Under the pieces are notes generated by a model that was not told the DNA's origin, searched no databases, and was given only the letters and a program-made list of their open reading frames with translations. From NCBI GenBank assembly GCA_020049615.1, contig JAIFKN010000248.1:1-33451 (forward strand): a stretch of 33,451 nt of DNA, read 5' to 3'. The DNA is from a bacterium. GTDB taxonomy: Bacteria; Planctomycetota; UBA11346. Numbering within the stretch: position 1 is the stretch's first letter; every line of letters starts with the position of its first letter. Shown in pieces: positions 14,349 to 22,153 of the stretch. Position numbers and translations under genes: made by a program.

Positions 14349-16721
14349 ATGCCCACCACCACCGAACAGGGCCGCTATGGCCATTTCAACGAGGACGGTA
14401 CCGAGTTCATCGTCACTGATCCACGGACGCCACGCGCCTTCGACAACTTCCTGTGGAACGACGCGATCTTCTCCAACGTGCAGCAGACCGGGGTCGGCTA
14501 TGCCGACTACCAGGTGGGCGACCACGAGGCGGTGCAGCTGCTGACCGGTATCGGCCGCGTCTGCGACTTCGATGTCTTCGGCCGCGACGGCTTGATGAGC
14601 CGGCTGGTCTACATCCGCGACAATGATTCCGGGGAATACTGGAACGTGAACTGGGAGCCGACCCTGCGGCCATACCAGAGCTTCGCCTGCGTCCACGGCA
14701 TGGGCTACAGCATCATCCGCAACACCACGGCGGACATCGCCGCCGAGTTCCGCATCTTCGTCCCCCCAGGAGCGGATCCGTGCGAGCTGTGGACCCTGCA
14801 GCTGCGCAACGCCGGCGGCAGTCGGCGCAACCTGTCGGTGTTCGTCTACAACCAGTTCCAGTTCAAGTTCAAGTGGGGCTTCGAGAGCTACGGCGACATG
14901 ATCTTCCGCGGCTCGTGGTTCAACGCCGCGCTCAACGCCATGGTCGCCTGCAAGCATCCGCACAGGCGGCCGCATGACTTCCTCACCGGCTTCGTCACCG
15001 CCGACCGGCCGGCGGACGGCTGGGACGGCACCCGCGACGCCTTCGTCGGCACCTACAGCACCATGCAGTCGCCGCGCGCGGTGGCCGAGGGCCGCTGCTC
15101 GAACACGCCGGGGTCCTCCGACGCCACGATCGGCGCGCTGCAGTTCGATCTGCGGCTCGAGGCCGGCGGCTCCGAGCGCATCGACCTCATCCTCGGCGCC
15201 ACCGACGCCGAGGCGCGCATCGCCGACTTCCGCGCCCGCTACTTCGCACCCGGTGCGATCGAGGCGTCCTTCGCCGCCCTCGCGGCCGAGAACCGGCGCT
15301 GGGTCGGACTCAACCGGGTGCGCACCCCGGACGCCCACTTCGACCGCATGCTCAATGTGTGGACCAAGCAGGAGACGCGCTACGGCGCGACGTGGTGCCG
15401 CTGGGGCTGGAACGGCTACCGCGACATCGTGCAGCACGGCTACGGCGTCTCCTCGCTCGAGCCGACGCGCACCCGGCGCATCCTGCTCGACGCCTTCCGC
15501 CACCAGTACCGCAGCGGCATGGCCCTGCGCGGCTGGAACCCGGTCGACACCAAGCCGTACAGCGACAGCGCCCTGTGGCTGGTCTTCACCCTGGTGTCCT
15601 ACCTGAAGGAGACCGGCGATACCGCCCTGCTCGGCGTCGAGGTGCCGTTCTTCGATGGCGGTGCCGGGACGGTGCGGCAGCACATCGATGCGGCGCTCGA
15701 TTTCCTCGAGGCCAACAAGGGCTCGCACCAGCTGATCCTGATCAAGTTCGGCGACTGGAACGATTCGCTGACCGCGGTGGGCAAGGAGGGCCGCGGCGAA
15801 AGCATCTGGCTGAGCGAGGCCTACGCCGAGGCGATGCGCCAGATGGAGGGGCTCGCGGCCCATCTCGGCGAGCAGGAGCGGGTCGCTGACTACGCCGCCC
15901 GCTACGGACGCATCAAGGCGGCGATCAACAGCCAGGCCTGGGACGGCTCCTGGTACGTGCGTTGCTATGACGATGCGGGCAAGCCGATCGGCTCGCAGGT
16001 CAACACCCAGGGCCGCATCTACACCAACGCGCAGAGCTGGGCGATGATCTCGGGCGTCGCCGACCAGGGGCGCACGGCCCAGATGCTGCAGTCGCTCGAC
16101 CGCATCTGCCTGACCGGCATCGGCTACATGCTGCTCGCCCCGACCTTCTTCGAACGCGACGAGAGTGTCGGCCGCATCTCCTGCCTCGAACCGGGCATCT
16201 GCGAGAACGGCACGGTCTATTCGCATGTCAACGTGTGGATGGTGCTGGGGCTGCTGCGCGCCGGCATGCCGGACAAGGCCTACGAGACCTTCCGCCGCAT
16301 CACCCCCGGCTACTTCACCGGCGAGGCTGATGATCCCAAGCTGCGCGTGCCGCCCTTCGTCTATGCCAACGGCTACTTCGGGCCGGACCACCGCAACAAC
16401 GCCTTCCAGATGGAGTTCACCTGGATCACCGGCAGCGTCGCCTGGTTCTACAATGTGCTGCTCAAGGACATGCTCGGGGCCAAGGCCGACTACGATGGGC
16501 TGCGCATCGAACCGTGCCTGCCGACCACCTGGAAGGAGGTCTCGGTGCGGCGTTCATTCCGCGGCACGATCTGGGACATCACGGTGCGCAATCCGGAGGG
16601 GATCGTCGGCGGCACGGTCGCGTTGACCGTCGATGGCCGGCCGCTGCCCGGCAACCTGATCCCCGTGTCGATGAACGATGGCGGGACGCATCAGGTGCTG
16701 GCGGTCGTGCACCCCGCCTGA
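14349..16721 (+). CDS. GH94 disaccharide phosphorylase (cellobiose phosphorylase-like)
   Basis: This 790-residue enzyme belongs to the family that splits beta-linked glucosides with phosphate, giving a sugar 1-phosphate in the cytoplasm and saving ATP. The opening YGHFNEDGTEFIVTDPRTP (residues 10-28) is typical of cellobiose-phosphorylase-like members. A beta-sandwich domain comes first, then a linker and the (alpha/alpha)6 barrel. FGDWNDSLT (467-475) carries the catalytic aspartate box, and GICENGTVYSHVN is the conserved phosphate/sugar-site region. Length matches the family (about 800). The start is fixed by GGAGGA eight bases upstream. The substrate could be cellobiose, laminaribiose, chitobiose or another disaccharide; the first loop (AFDNFLWND) departs from classical cellobiose phosphorylase. 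The MFS gene follows 46 bases later and may supply the substrate. Confidence 0.9.
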   Translation: MPTTTEQGRYGHFNEDGTEFIVTDPRTPRAFDNFLWNDAIFSNVQQTGVGYADYQVGDHEAVQLLTGIGRVCDFDVFGRDGLMSRLVYIRDNDSGEYWNVNWEPTLRPYQSFACVHGMGYSIIRNTTADIAAEFRIFVPPGADPCELWTLQLRNAGGSRRNLSVFVYNQFQFKFKWGFESYGDMIFRGSWFNAALNAMVACKHPHRRPHDFLTGFVTADRPADGWDGTRDAFVGTYSTMQSPRAVAEGRCSNTPGSSDATIGALQFDLRLEAGGSERIDLILGATDAEARIADFRARYFAPGAIEASFAALAAENRRWVGLNRVRTPDAHFDRMLNVWTKQETRYGATWCRWGWNGYRDIVQHGYGVSSLEPTRTRRILLDAFRHQYRSGMALRGWNPVDTKPYSDSALWLVFTLVSYLKETGDTALLGVEVPFFDGGAGTVRQHIDAALDFLEANKGSHQLILIKFGDWNDSLTAVGKEGRGESIWLSEAYAEAMRQMEGLAAHLGEQERVADYAARYGRIKAAINSQAWDGSWYVRCYDDAGKPIGSQVNTQGRIYTNAQSWAMISGVADQGRTAQMLQSLDRICLTGIGYMLLAPTFFERDESVGRISCLEPGICENGTVYSHVNVWMVLGLLRAGMPDKAYETFRRITPGYFTGEADDPKLRVPPFVYANGYFGPDHRNNAFQMEFTWITGSVAWFYNVLLKDMLGAKADYDGLRIEPCLPTTWKEVSVRRSFRGTIWDITVRNPEGIVGGTVALTVDGRPLPGNLIPVSMNDGGTHQVLAVVHPA

Positions 16722-16767
16722 GCGGCGGCGGGGCTTGTCCGGGGCGGCGCCGGGCGACGCTCCCGGG

Positions 16768-18024
16768 ATGGATGTCCACGCCAGCGTCGTCCGGGCCTGC
16801 CGCCTGGGCATGTTCGTGCAGGCGATGGTCATCAATCTCGCGCCGCTGCTGTTCGTCCAGCTGCACGCCCAGTTCGGCCTGACCTGGGAGATGATCGGCC
16901 GGCTGGTGCTGATCAACTTCCTCACCCAGATGGCGGTCGACCTGGCCGGTAGCCGGCTGGTCGCGGCCTGGGGCCTGCGCCCGCTCTGCGTGGCGGCCCA
17001 TGTCGCGGCCTTCGTCGGCCTGCTCGTCTTCGCTGCCGCACCGTTCGCCGGCGGCTATGTCATGCTGGTCGCCGGGACGGTGGTGTTCTCGGCCGGCTGC
17101 GGCCTGCTCGAGGTGCTGATGAGCCCGATCCTCGACGCCGTGCCGTCGCAGCGCAAGGCGGGCGACATGGCGCTGCTCCATGCGTTCTACCCGATCGGCA
17201 AGCTGGCCGTGATCGTCGGCACGGCCATCGCCCTGTGGCTGGCCGGCCCCGGCTGGTGGCCCTGGGTGGTCGCGGCCTGGTCGCTTGTGCCGGTCATCGG
17301 CATCTGGCTGTTCGCCACCATCCCGCTGCCGTCGCTCGATGATGGCGCCCACCGCGTGCGTGCGCGCGATCTCATGCGCAGCGGCACCTTCCGCGTCGCG
17401 TTGCTGGCGATGATCTTCGCCGGCGCGACCGAGGTGGCCTTCGCCCAGTGGACCTCCGCCTTCGCGCAGCAGGGGCTGGGCGTGTCGCAGGCGGTCGCCG
17501 ATCTCGTCGGCTTCGGCCTGTTCGCCGTCGGCATGGCAGCCGGCCGCCTCTGGTTCGGCCTGTACGGAGCCGGGGGCGATCTCGCCCGGACGCTGTCGTT
17601 CGGTGCGGCCGCGTCGGTCGCCGTCTATCTGCTGGCGGCGCTCTCGCCGTGGCCGGTGGTGTCGCTGGCGGCCTGCGCCTGTGCCGGAATGGCGGTCAGC
17701 ATGCTGTGGCCGGGAACGCTGTCGTTCTCCGCCGCGCGCTGGCCGGTCGGCGGAGCCGTGGTCTTCGCCGCCATGGCGGCGGCCGGCGACGGCGGCTGCG
17801 CGGTGGGGCCGTGGCTGGTCGGTCTCGCTGCCGATGCGGCGGTGGCCAAGCCGGCCCTCATCGCCTGGATGCCCGGGACGGAGGCCGGTGCGGAAGCTGC
17901 GGGCCTCCGTCTTGGCATGCTGGTCGGCGCGGCGGCCCCGCTGGCGCTGCTGTTCTGCGCGAGGCGGATGGCCCGCCCGACGCCGACGCAGCCCAGCGGG
18001 ACCGTCGACCTCACCCGGCGGTGA
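16768..18024 (+). CDS. MFS transporter
   Basis: This is a 418-residue integral membrane protein with about 12 hydrophobic segments. There is a charged central loop near DDGAHRVRARDLMRSG that separates the two six-helix halves, as in the major facilitator superfamily. No substrate signature is evident to me. It lies 46 bases after the GH94 gene on the same strand, which suggests uptake of a disaccharide or release of its products; this is inference from position. ATG 16768 begins a normal short cytoplasmic N-terminus; no clear ribosome site precedes it. Its 3' end overlaps the converging Hsp20 gene by 14 bases, leaving no room for a separate terminator. Confidence 0.85.
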   Translation: MDVHASVVRACRLGMFVQAMVINLAPLLFVQLHAQFGLTWEMIGRLVLINFLTQMAVDLAGSRLVAAWGLRPLCVAAHVAAFVGLLVFAAAPFAGGYVMLVAGTVVFSAGCGLLEVLMSPILDAVPSQRKAGDMALLHAFYPIGKLAVIVGTAIALWLAGPGWWPWVVAAWSLVPVIGIWLFATIPLPSLDDGAHRVRARDLMRSGTFRVALLAMIFAGATEVAFAQWTSAFAQQGLGVSQAVADLVGFGLFAVGMAAGRLWFGLYGAGGDLARTLSFGAAASVAVYLLAALSPWPVVSLAACACAGMAVSMLWPGTLSFSAARWPVGGAVVFAAMAAAGDGGCAVGPWLVGLAADAAVAKPALIAWMPGTEAGAEAAGLRLGMLVGAAAPLALLFCARRMARPTPTQPSGTVDLTRR

Positions 18025-18412
18025 CGGCGATCTTCTTCGGCTGCGCCGCCGCCCGCTTGGGCAGGGTGACGCGTACGATGCCGTCCTTGGCCGTGGCCGC
18101 GATGCGTTCGGCATCGATGGCGTGGCCGAGGCGGAAGGTGCGCTCGTAGTCGCGCAGCGCGTACTCGCGCCAGATCGCCTGGAATCGCTCCGGCTCCTGG
18201 GCGCGGCTGGAGCCGCGCAGGGTGAGCACGTCGCCGTGCACGCGCACATCGACGCCGTCGGCGGCGACGCCTGGCATGTCGGCGGTGATCAGCACCGCCT
18301 CGCCGGTTTCGCGGATGTCGACCCGCGGGGTGACGGTGCGGCGGTCGATCGTGCGTGCCGGGGCGGCGGGGGCGGTCTCGGTCTTGGGGGCGGGCTTGAG
18401 CAGGGAGAACAT
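18011..18412 (-). CDS. Hsp20/alpha-crystallin small heat shock protein (second of pair)
   Basis: This 133-residue ATP-independent holdase binds unfolding proteins as an oligomer in the cytoplasm. A Pro/Ala-rich N-terminus is followed by the alpha-crystallin domain. VDIRETGEAVLITADMPGV is the first strand pair, DVRVHGDVLTLRG the middle, and AATAKDGIVRVTLPK the conserved A-x-x-x-n-G-V-L/V-T-L-P-type end. A C-terminal KIAV stands in for the I-x-I/V tail motif. AAGGA lies 11 bases before the start. The gene starts 21 bases after the first Hsp20 stop, so the pair shares a transcript. The N-terminus differs strongly from its partner, which suggests divergent client or hetero-oligomer roles rather than a recent duplication. 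Confidence 0.92.
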   Translation of the reverse strand: MFSLLKPAPKTETAPAAPARTIDRRTVTPRVDIRETGEAVLITADMPGVAADGVDVRVHGDVLTLRGSSRAQEPERFQAIWREYALRDYERTFRLGHAIDAERIAATAKDGIVRVTLPKRAAAQPKKIAVTAG

Positions 18413-18433
18413 GGCTGTGGTTCCTTTCCGTGT

Positions 18434-18853
18434 TCAGTTCGAGTTGACGGTGATCTTGCGGGGGCGGTCGGCGGCGGCGCGCTTGAGCGCGACCGTCAGC
18501 ACGCCGTCGGCCAGGCGGGCCTCGACGTGGTCGGGGTCGACGGCGAAGGGCAGGCTGATGCTGCGGCTGAAGCGCAGCGCCGGGCGTTCGGTGAGCAGCA
18601 TCTCGCCGTCGGCCGTCTCGGTCTTGCGCTCGGCGGCGAGGGTCAGCACGTCGTCGTGCAGCTGGACCTGCACGTCGGCCGGCTGCACGCCGGGCAGTTC
18701 GGTGGTGACGACCGCGGTCTCGTCATCGGCGTAGACGTTGGCCCCCGGGGTGGCCCCGGCGGTGCTCCAGGTGCGGTCGATGAGGCGATCCACTCCGGCG
18801 AGCATCGTCTCGAGCTCGCGGAACGGATCCCAGGTATAGGCGTAGCTGGTCAT
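18434..18853 (-). CDS. Hsp20/alpha-crystallin small heat shock protein (first of pair)
   Basis: This is a 139-residue small heat shock protein. Its N-terminus MTSYAYTWDPFRELETML is the common WDPFREL opening of bacterial Hsp20. The alpha-crystallin domain runs from VYADDETAVVTTELPGV to ARLADGVLTVALKRA, with the conserved DGVL element. KITV near the end is an I-x-V motif for oligomer contacts. ATG 18853 is chosen because AAGGAG lies seven bases upstream; the frame upstream of it is not conserved-looking and would run through the promoter. It is the first gene of a two-gene operon controlled by the sigma-54-type promoter at 18906-18922. Confidence 0.95.
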   Translation of the reverse strand: MTSYAYTWDPFRELETMLAGVDRLIDRTWSTAGATPGANVYADDETAVVTTELPGVQPADVQVQLHDDVLTLAAERKTETADGEMLLTERPALRFSRSISLPFAVDPDHVEARLADGVLTVALKRAAADRPRKITVNSN

Positions 18854-18870
18854 GGTAGGGCTCCTTCGTG

Positions 18871-18887
18871 GCGGGCGGCATGCCCGC
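18871..18887 (-). other. 5' UTR hairpin beside the Hsp20 ribosome site
   Basis: On the minus strand GCGGGC-ATGCC-GCCCGC forms a six-GC-pair hairpin ending four bases before the AAGGAG ribosome site. Slightly further 5', GGTCTCC could pair with GGAGCCC, which includes the ribosome site (six of seven pairs), closing an outer stem around this hairpin as an RNA thermometer would. The predicted sigma-54 start point would remove most of that outer strand, so the outer stem requires an upstream start. Confidence 0.35.
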
Positions 18888-18905
18888 GTGGATGGGAGAC
18901 CTATA

Positions 18906-18922
18906 TGCAGTCGGCGTGCCAA
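18906..18922 (-). promoter_or_regulatory. Sigma-54 (RpoN) type -24/-12 promoter of the Hsp20 operon
   Basis: On the minus strand the sequence TTGGCACGCCGACTGCA matches the RpoN consensus YTGGCACG-N4-TTGCW: a complete -24 block, GG and GC separated by exactly ten bases, and one mismatch in the -12 block (CTGCA). It lies 52 bases before the Hsp20 start codon, so transcription would begin near 18895. I see no competing sigma-70 pair or CIRCE element. The -24 block overlaps an imperfectly spaced palindrome, GCCA-N3-TGGC (18918-18928). Confidence 0.65.
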
Positions 18923-18945
18923 TATGGCGATCTTTGAGCCATAGT

Positions 18946-19010
18946 GACTTATGACATGCGGGCGCCCCACATTGGCGCTCGGCGACAAAAACGGGTCGTT
19001 ATGACTTATT
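18946..19010 (-). repeat. Repeated TTATGAC/GACTTAT element upstream of the sigma-54 promoter
   Basis: GACTTATGAC (18946-18955) and GTTATGACTTATT (18998-19010) share TTATGAC and GACTTAT blocks. They lie about 25 to 90 bases upstream of the -24 box in an unusually AT-rich patch. This is the kind of place where enhancer sites for RpoN activators occur; the second copy runs to the end of the neighbouring gene. Function is inferred from position. Confidence 0.3.
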
Positions 19011-19587
19011 AATCTTTGTTTACGAGTCGATTTAGCAGCTCGCTCAGCTGATCGAGGTCATACCTGGTCGCGCCATCCGAGGCGGTCTCGATCGGCGGCA
19101 GGATGCTGGCGCCGGTGCCGCCTGGCTCGGGCACGGTCATCTCGGGACCGGGGAAATCGCGGATCGGCAGGGCCAGATCGCTGACGTCGTAGAGCCGCGT
19201 GCTGACAGTGCCGGCTACCGGCTTATCGGAGACGTACAGCGCTCCGCTGACGAAGCCGATATGGATGCTGGCGGTCTTCTCCAGCCAGGTCAGCAGGCTG
19301 CCGAGCTCCATCTCGCGCACCTGCAGGTTCACCACCGGTGGATTGGCGGTGAGGGCCGGAGCGAGGACGATGTTCAGCCCGGTGGCGCGGCGGAGGAATT
19401 CGGCCGTGTCGCTCAGCGACTGGTCGCGCGCGTCGAGGGTGATGCGCTGGTCGAGGCGGCCGCCGAGCCGCGACAGGTCGTGACCGGAGGGGGCTGAGAC
19501 GACCAGCATGCCGTTCCACTGGCCGATGGTGACCTCGGCCGAGGCGAGGCAGGAGGCGCAGGCGAGGGCGGCGAGGAGCGGGCGCAT
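19009..19587 (-). CDS. Exported secretin N0/STN-like domain protein without a secretin pore domain
   Basis: This 192-residue protein has an N-terminal signal peptide (LLAALACASCLASA) and is probably periplasmic. Residues about 48-124 follow the secretin/TonB short N-terminal (STN, N0) pattern: ITLDARDQSLSDTAEFLRRA, then TGLNIVLAP, then VREMELGSLLTWLEK and a final strand. RLYDVSDLALPIRDF (131-145) resembles the Y-x-V-x-D-L linker that follows N0 in secretins and their planctomycete relatives. The large beta-barrel domain is missing, and the end is a normal stop. AGGAG lies nine bases before the start. It follows the 815-residue helical protein by 91 bases. It may be an adaptor for a secretion or pilus machine, or an STN protein of a different pathway. 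Confidence 0.72.
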   Translation of the reverse strand: MRPLLAALACASCLASAEVTIGQWNGMLVVSAPSGHDLSRLGGRLDQRITLDARDQSLSDTAEFLRRATGLNIVLAPALTANPPVVNLQVREMELGSLLTWLEKTASIHIGFVSGALYVSDKPVAGTVSTRLYDVSDLALPIRDFPGPEMTVPEPGGTGASILPPIETASDGATRYDLDQLSELLNRLVNKD

Positions 19588-19678
19588 GGCGGTATCTCCT
19601 ACTGATGGGACGGCCGGATGCCGCGTGTCGATGACCGCTTTCGCCGCCGATCCGGGCTGGTGCGTCAGACAGCGGACT

Positions 19679-22126
19679 TCAGGCCCAATCCAGGCGCGAG
19701 GCCAGTTCCGGCGGCAGTTCGCCGCAGAGGTAGCGCAATCGCGCCCGGGCCCGGCTGGTGGCGTGGTCGCGCATGGTGGCGATGACCCCGACCAGGCGGC
19801 GGCGGACGTTGTCGGCGTCGGGGCCGAGGGCGGGAATGGCGAGGAAGTCGGCGAGCACCTCGGTGAGATCCTCGCGGTCGTCCTCGGAGAACTCGCCGCC
19901 ACGCGCCGCCAGCCGGACCAGATCCTCGGCGGCGCGGCCGGCGAGGCGGGCAAGGTAGGCGCCGTCGCCGACGGTGAGGATGCGGGCGAGGGCGCGGGCC
20001 ACCGCCAGCTGGCCGACCTGGGGGATCAGCGCCTCGACCACCCGCACGCGCAGGGCGCCGGGAAACGCCGATTCGCTGGCGAGCAGGCCGAGGGTGGCGG
20101 CGAGTTCGTGCACGTTGCCCGGGCCCCACACCAGCCGCCAGTTGGCGACCAGCTTCCACTGCGCCACCAGGCGTTCGACCAGCCGGCGCTGCGCCTCACC
20201 CTGGCAGTGCGGCGAGCGGCCGATGCGGGCGAGGGCGGCGAGGATGCGCGGCACGTGCTCAGTGTGGGCGGCGAGGCGCTCGTCGAGCTCGAAGGTGATC
20301 TCGCCGGTGGCCTGGTCGGTGGTGGTCGGGGTGGGCGTGTCGGGCAGCTCGGCGCAGGCCTCCATCAGCAGCTGGTCGACGATGGCGGAGCGGCGCTCGG
20401 GCGAGCAGCCCGAACCGGCGGCGAGGTGGCCCAGCGCCTCGTAGGCGTAGCGGCCGAGCCCGGTGGTCGCGGCATCCACCGCCTGGGCCAGCGGCGCGTC
20501 GCCGGCCAGCGCGCCCTCGGCGAGGATGCGGGCCGCGGCCGCCACCAGTCCGCCGCGCTCGGCGCCCTGTTCGGCGCGGGCGAGCCCGGCCAGCAGGCGG
20601 CGCACGGAGGCCGCGGCCTGCTCGGGAGCGCGGCGCACCAGTTCGGGGACCAGGCCGGCGAGGAGCAGGCGGACGTGCTCCATCGGGTGGCCTTCGAGGG
20701 CCTCCCAGGTGCCCGGCAGGGCGGTGGCGCCGATGCCGACCAGGGCGCTGGTCACCAGATCGGTGGTGCGGTCGGCGCGGTAGCGGGCGCAGATCTCGAT
20801 CAGCGGATCGACCAGCGCGGCGCGCTCGGCCGGCGAGCACGGCAGCAGCACCGGGAGCTGCTGCTCGAGCACCGAGACGAGATGCGGGCCGCTGGCCTCG
20901 CGCAGCAGGTGGCGCACCGTGCCGGCGAGCTCGTCGGCATCCTCCTGTCCGACCGCGCCATCGCGGCACAGCTCGGCGAGCAGCCAGTGCACGCTGGTGT
21001 CATGCGACTGGCCCAGGCGCATGCCGCGCGCGGCGATGCGGCGGGCCAGGGTGCGGCCGAGGTCGATGCGGCGCAGGGCGGCGGCCAGCGGCATGCGGCT
21101 GCGCGGCTCCTCGCCGGATTCCAGCAGCAGGTCCACGCCGCGTTCGAGCACCCGTTCGCTGCCGCTACTGCCGGGCGCGGCGAGCAGCACGATCACCCGG
21201 GCATCCTGCTCGGCGCCGAAACCGAGGCTGCGCGACAGCACCTCGACGGTGCGCTCGCGGTCGATGGCCTGCAGGGCGCGGACCAGCTCGACGATCGAGA
21301 ACGAAGTCGGCAGCAGCAGTTCGAGCAGGCGGTCGAGCGCGCGGTGGGAGGCGAGGGCGGGCGCCAGGGCGGTGCAGACCTCGACCAGGCCCTGGCTGGC
21401 CTCGCCGCGGGCGGCCTGGGCGATGACGGCCGAGATCGCCAGATCCTGCTGTTCCGCCGGCAGCGAGCCGACCGAGGGGGCCAGGCGCAGCAGGGTCGCC
21501 TCGTCGTGGCGCTGCATCGCCCGGACCAGATCGACGATCAGGGTGTGTCCGCCCGAGGCGACGACCAGGGCGATGGCGCGTTCGCGCACCAGTTCGGCGC
21601 CGTCGGCCAGCAGCATCGGCATCAGTTCGCCAACCACCGCCAGCGGCGGCGCGGCGTAGCGCAGGCGTTCCAGGGCGGCGGCGCGCTGGTCGGCCTCGCG
21701 CGCCTGCATCAGGCCCTCGACCGGGGCGCGCAGGGCGGGCGAAAGGTGGCCGACCATGCCCTGCAGGCCGCTCTCGGCCGGTTCGGCGAGCAGCGAGGCG
21801 GCCAGCGGGTTGCCGACCTCGTCGCTCAGCGCGACCGTGCGCCAGCCGGTCTCGGCCCCGGAGGCCTCGTCGAGCAGGCGGAGGTCATCGATGCCGGCGG
21901 CGGCGGCGGCGGCGGGGAAGTCGGCATCCAGCGTGCGGTCGGCCAGCAGCTTGCGTCCGGCCTCGTCGGCCAGCAGGCGTTCGAGAGCCAGTTCGGTGAA
22001 GGAGATCTTGGCTTCGAGCAGGGCGCCGATGCGCAGCAGCAGGCGCATGTCGCCGCCGGTGCGGCGGCGTATCTCGGCGGCATCGGAGGCGCGCAGTCCA
22101 CGGATCATGGTCGCAGGATCGACCAT
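19679..22126 (-). CDS. Large all-helical (HEAT-like) protein of unknown function
   Basis: I do not recognise this 815-residue protein. It is almost wholly made of amphipathic helices rich in Leu, Ala, Arg and Glu. Repeated patterns such as VRERAIALVVASGG, EHVRLLLAGLVPELVRRA and RVRVVEALIPQVGQLAVARA suggest HEAT/ARM-like solenoid repeats. There is no signal peptide, membrane helix or catalytic motif. A less helical insertion with TPTPTTTDQATGEITFELDE lies in the C-terminal third. The start could be ATG 22126 or 22108; neither has a ribosome site. It sits 27 bases after the H-x9-DG prepilin and 91 bases before the STN-like gene, all on the minus strand. A scaffold role is a guess from architecture. 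Confidence 0.75.
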   Translation of the reverse strand: MVDPATMIRGLRASDAAEIRRRTGGDMRLLLRIGALLEAKISFTELALERLLADEAGRKLLADRTLDADFPAAAAAAGIDDLRLLDEASGAETGWRTVALSDEVGNPLAASLLAEPAESGLQGMVGHLSPALRAPVEGLMQAREADQRAAALERLRYAAPPLAVVGELMPMLLADGAELVRERAIALVVASGGHTLIVDLVRAMQRHDEATLLRLAPSVGSLPAEQQDLAISAVIAQAARGEASQGLVEVCTALAPALASHRALDRLLELLLPTSFSIVELVRALQAIDRERTVEVLSRSLGFGAEQDARVIVLLAAPGSSGSERVLERGVDLLLESGEEPRSRMPLAAALRRIDLGRTLARRIAARGMRLGQSHDTSVHWLLAELCRDGAVGQEDADELAGTVRHLLREASGPHLVSVLEQQLPVLLPCSPAERAALVDPLIEICARYRADRTTDLVTSALVGIGATALPGTWEALEGHPMEHVRLLLAGLVPELVRRAPEQAAASVRRLLAGLARAEQGAERGGLVAAAARILAEGALAGDAPLAQAVDAATTGLGRYAYEALGHLAAGSGCSPERRSAIVDQLLMEACAELPDTPTPTTTDQATGEITFELDERLAAHTEHVPRILAALARIGRSPHCQGEAQRRLVERLVAQWKLVANWRLVWGPGNVHELAATLGLLASESAFPGALRVRVVEALIPQVGQLAVARALARILTVGDGAYLARLAGRAAEDLVRLAARGGEFSEDDREDLTEVLADFLAIPALGPDADNVRRRLVGVIATMRDHATSRARARLRYLCGELPPELASRLDWA

Positions 22127-22153
22127 GGCGGCGGGGCTACAAGCCCGTGCGTG

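Noticed and set aside
14271..16391. A 706-codon minus-strand frame opposite the GH94 gene
   Set aside because: It is a shadow of the GH94 enzyme, rich in Val, Gly, Ala and His, with no motif.
18854..19008. CIRCE (HrcA) or sigma-32 element upstream of the Hsp20 genes
   Set aside because: I looked for the TTAGCACTC-N9-GAGTGCTAA inverted repeat and for heat-shock promoter boxes and found neither.
19588..19953. Upstream extension of the secretin-N0-like frame
   Set aside because: It overlaps the end of the helical protein gene, is Pro/Ser/Arg-rich, and would bury the clear signal peptide and its AGGAG site.
22134..22146. GGGCT-ACA-AGCCC hairpin between the prepilin stop and the helical protein start
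   Set aside because: Five base pairs and no T-tract are too weak to call a terminator.
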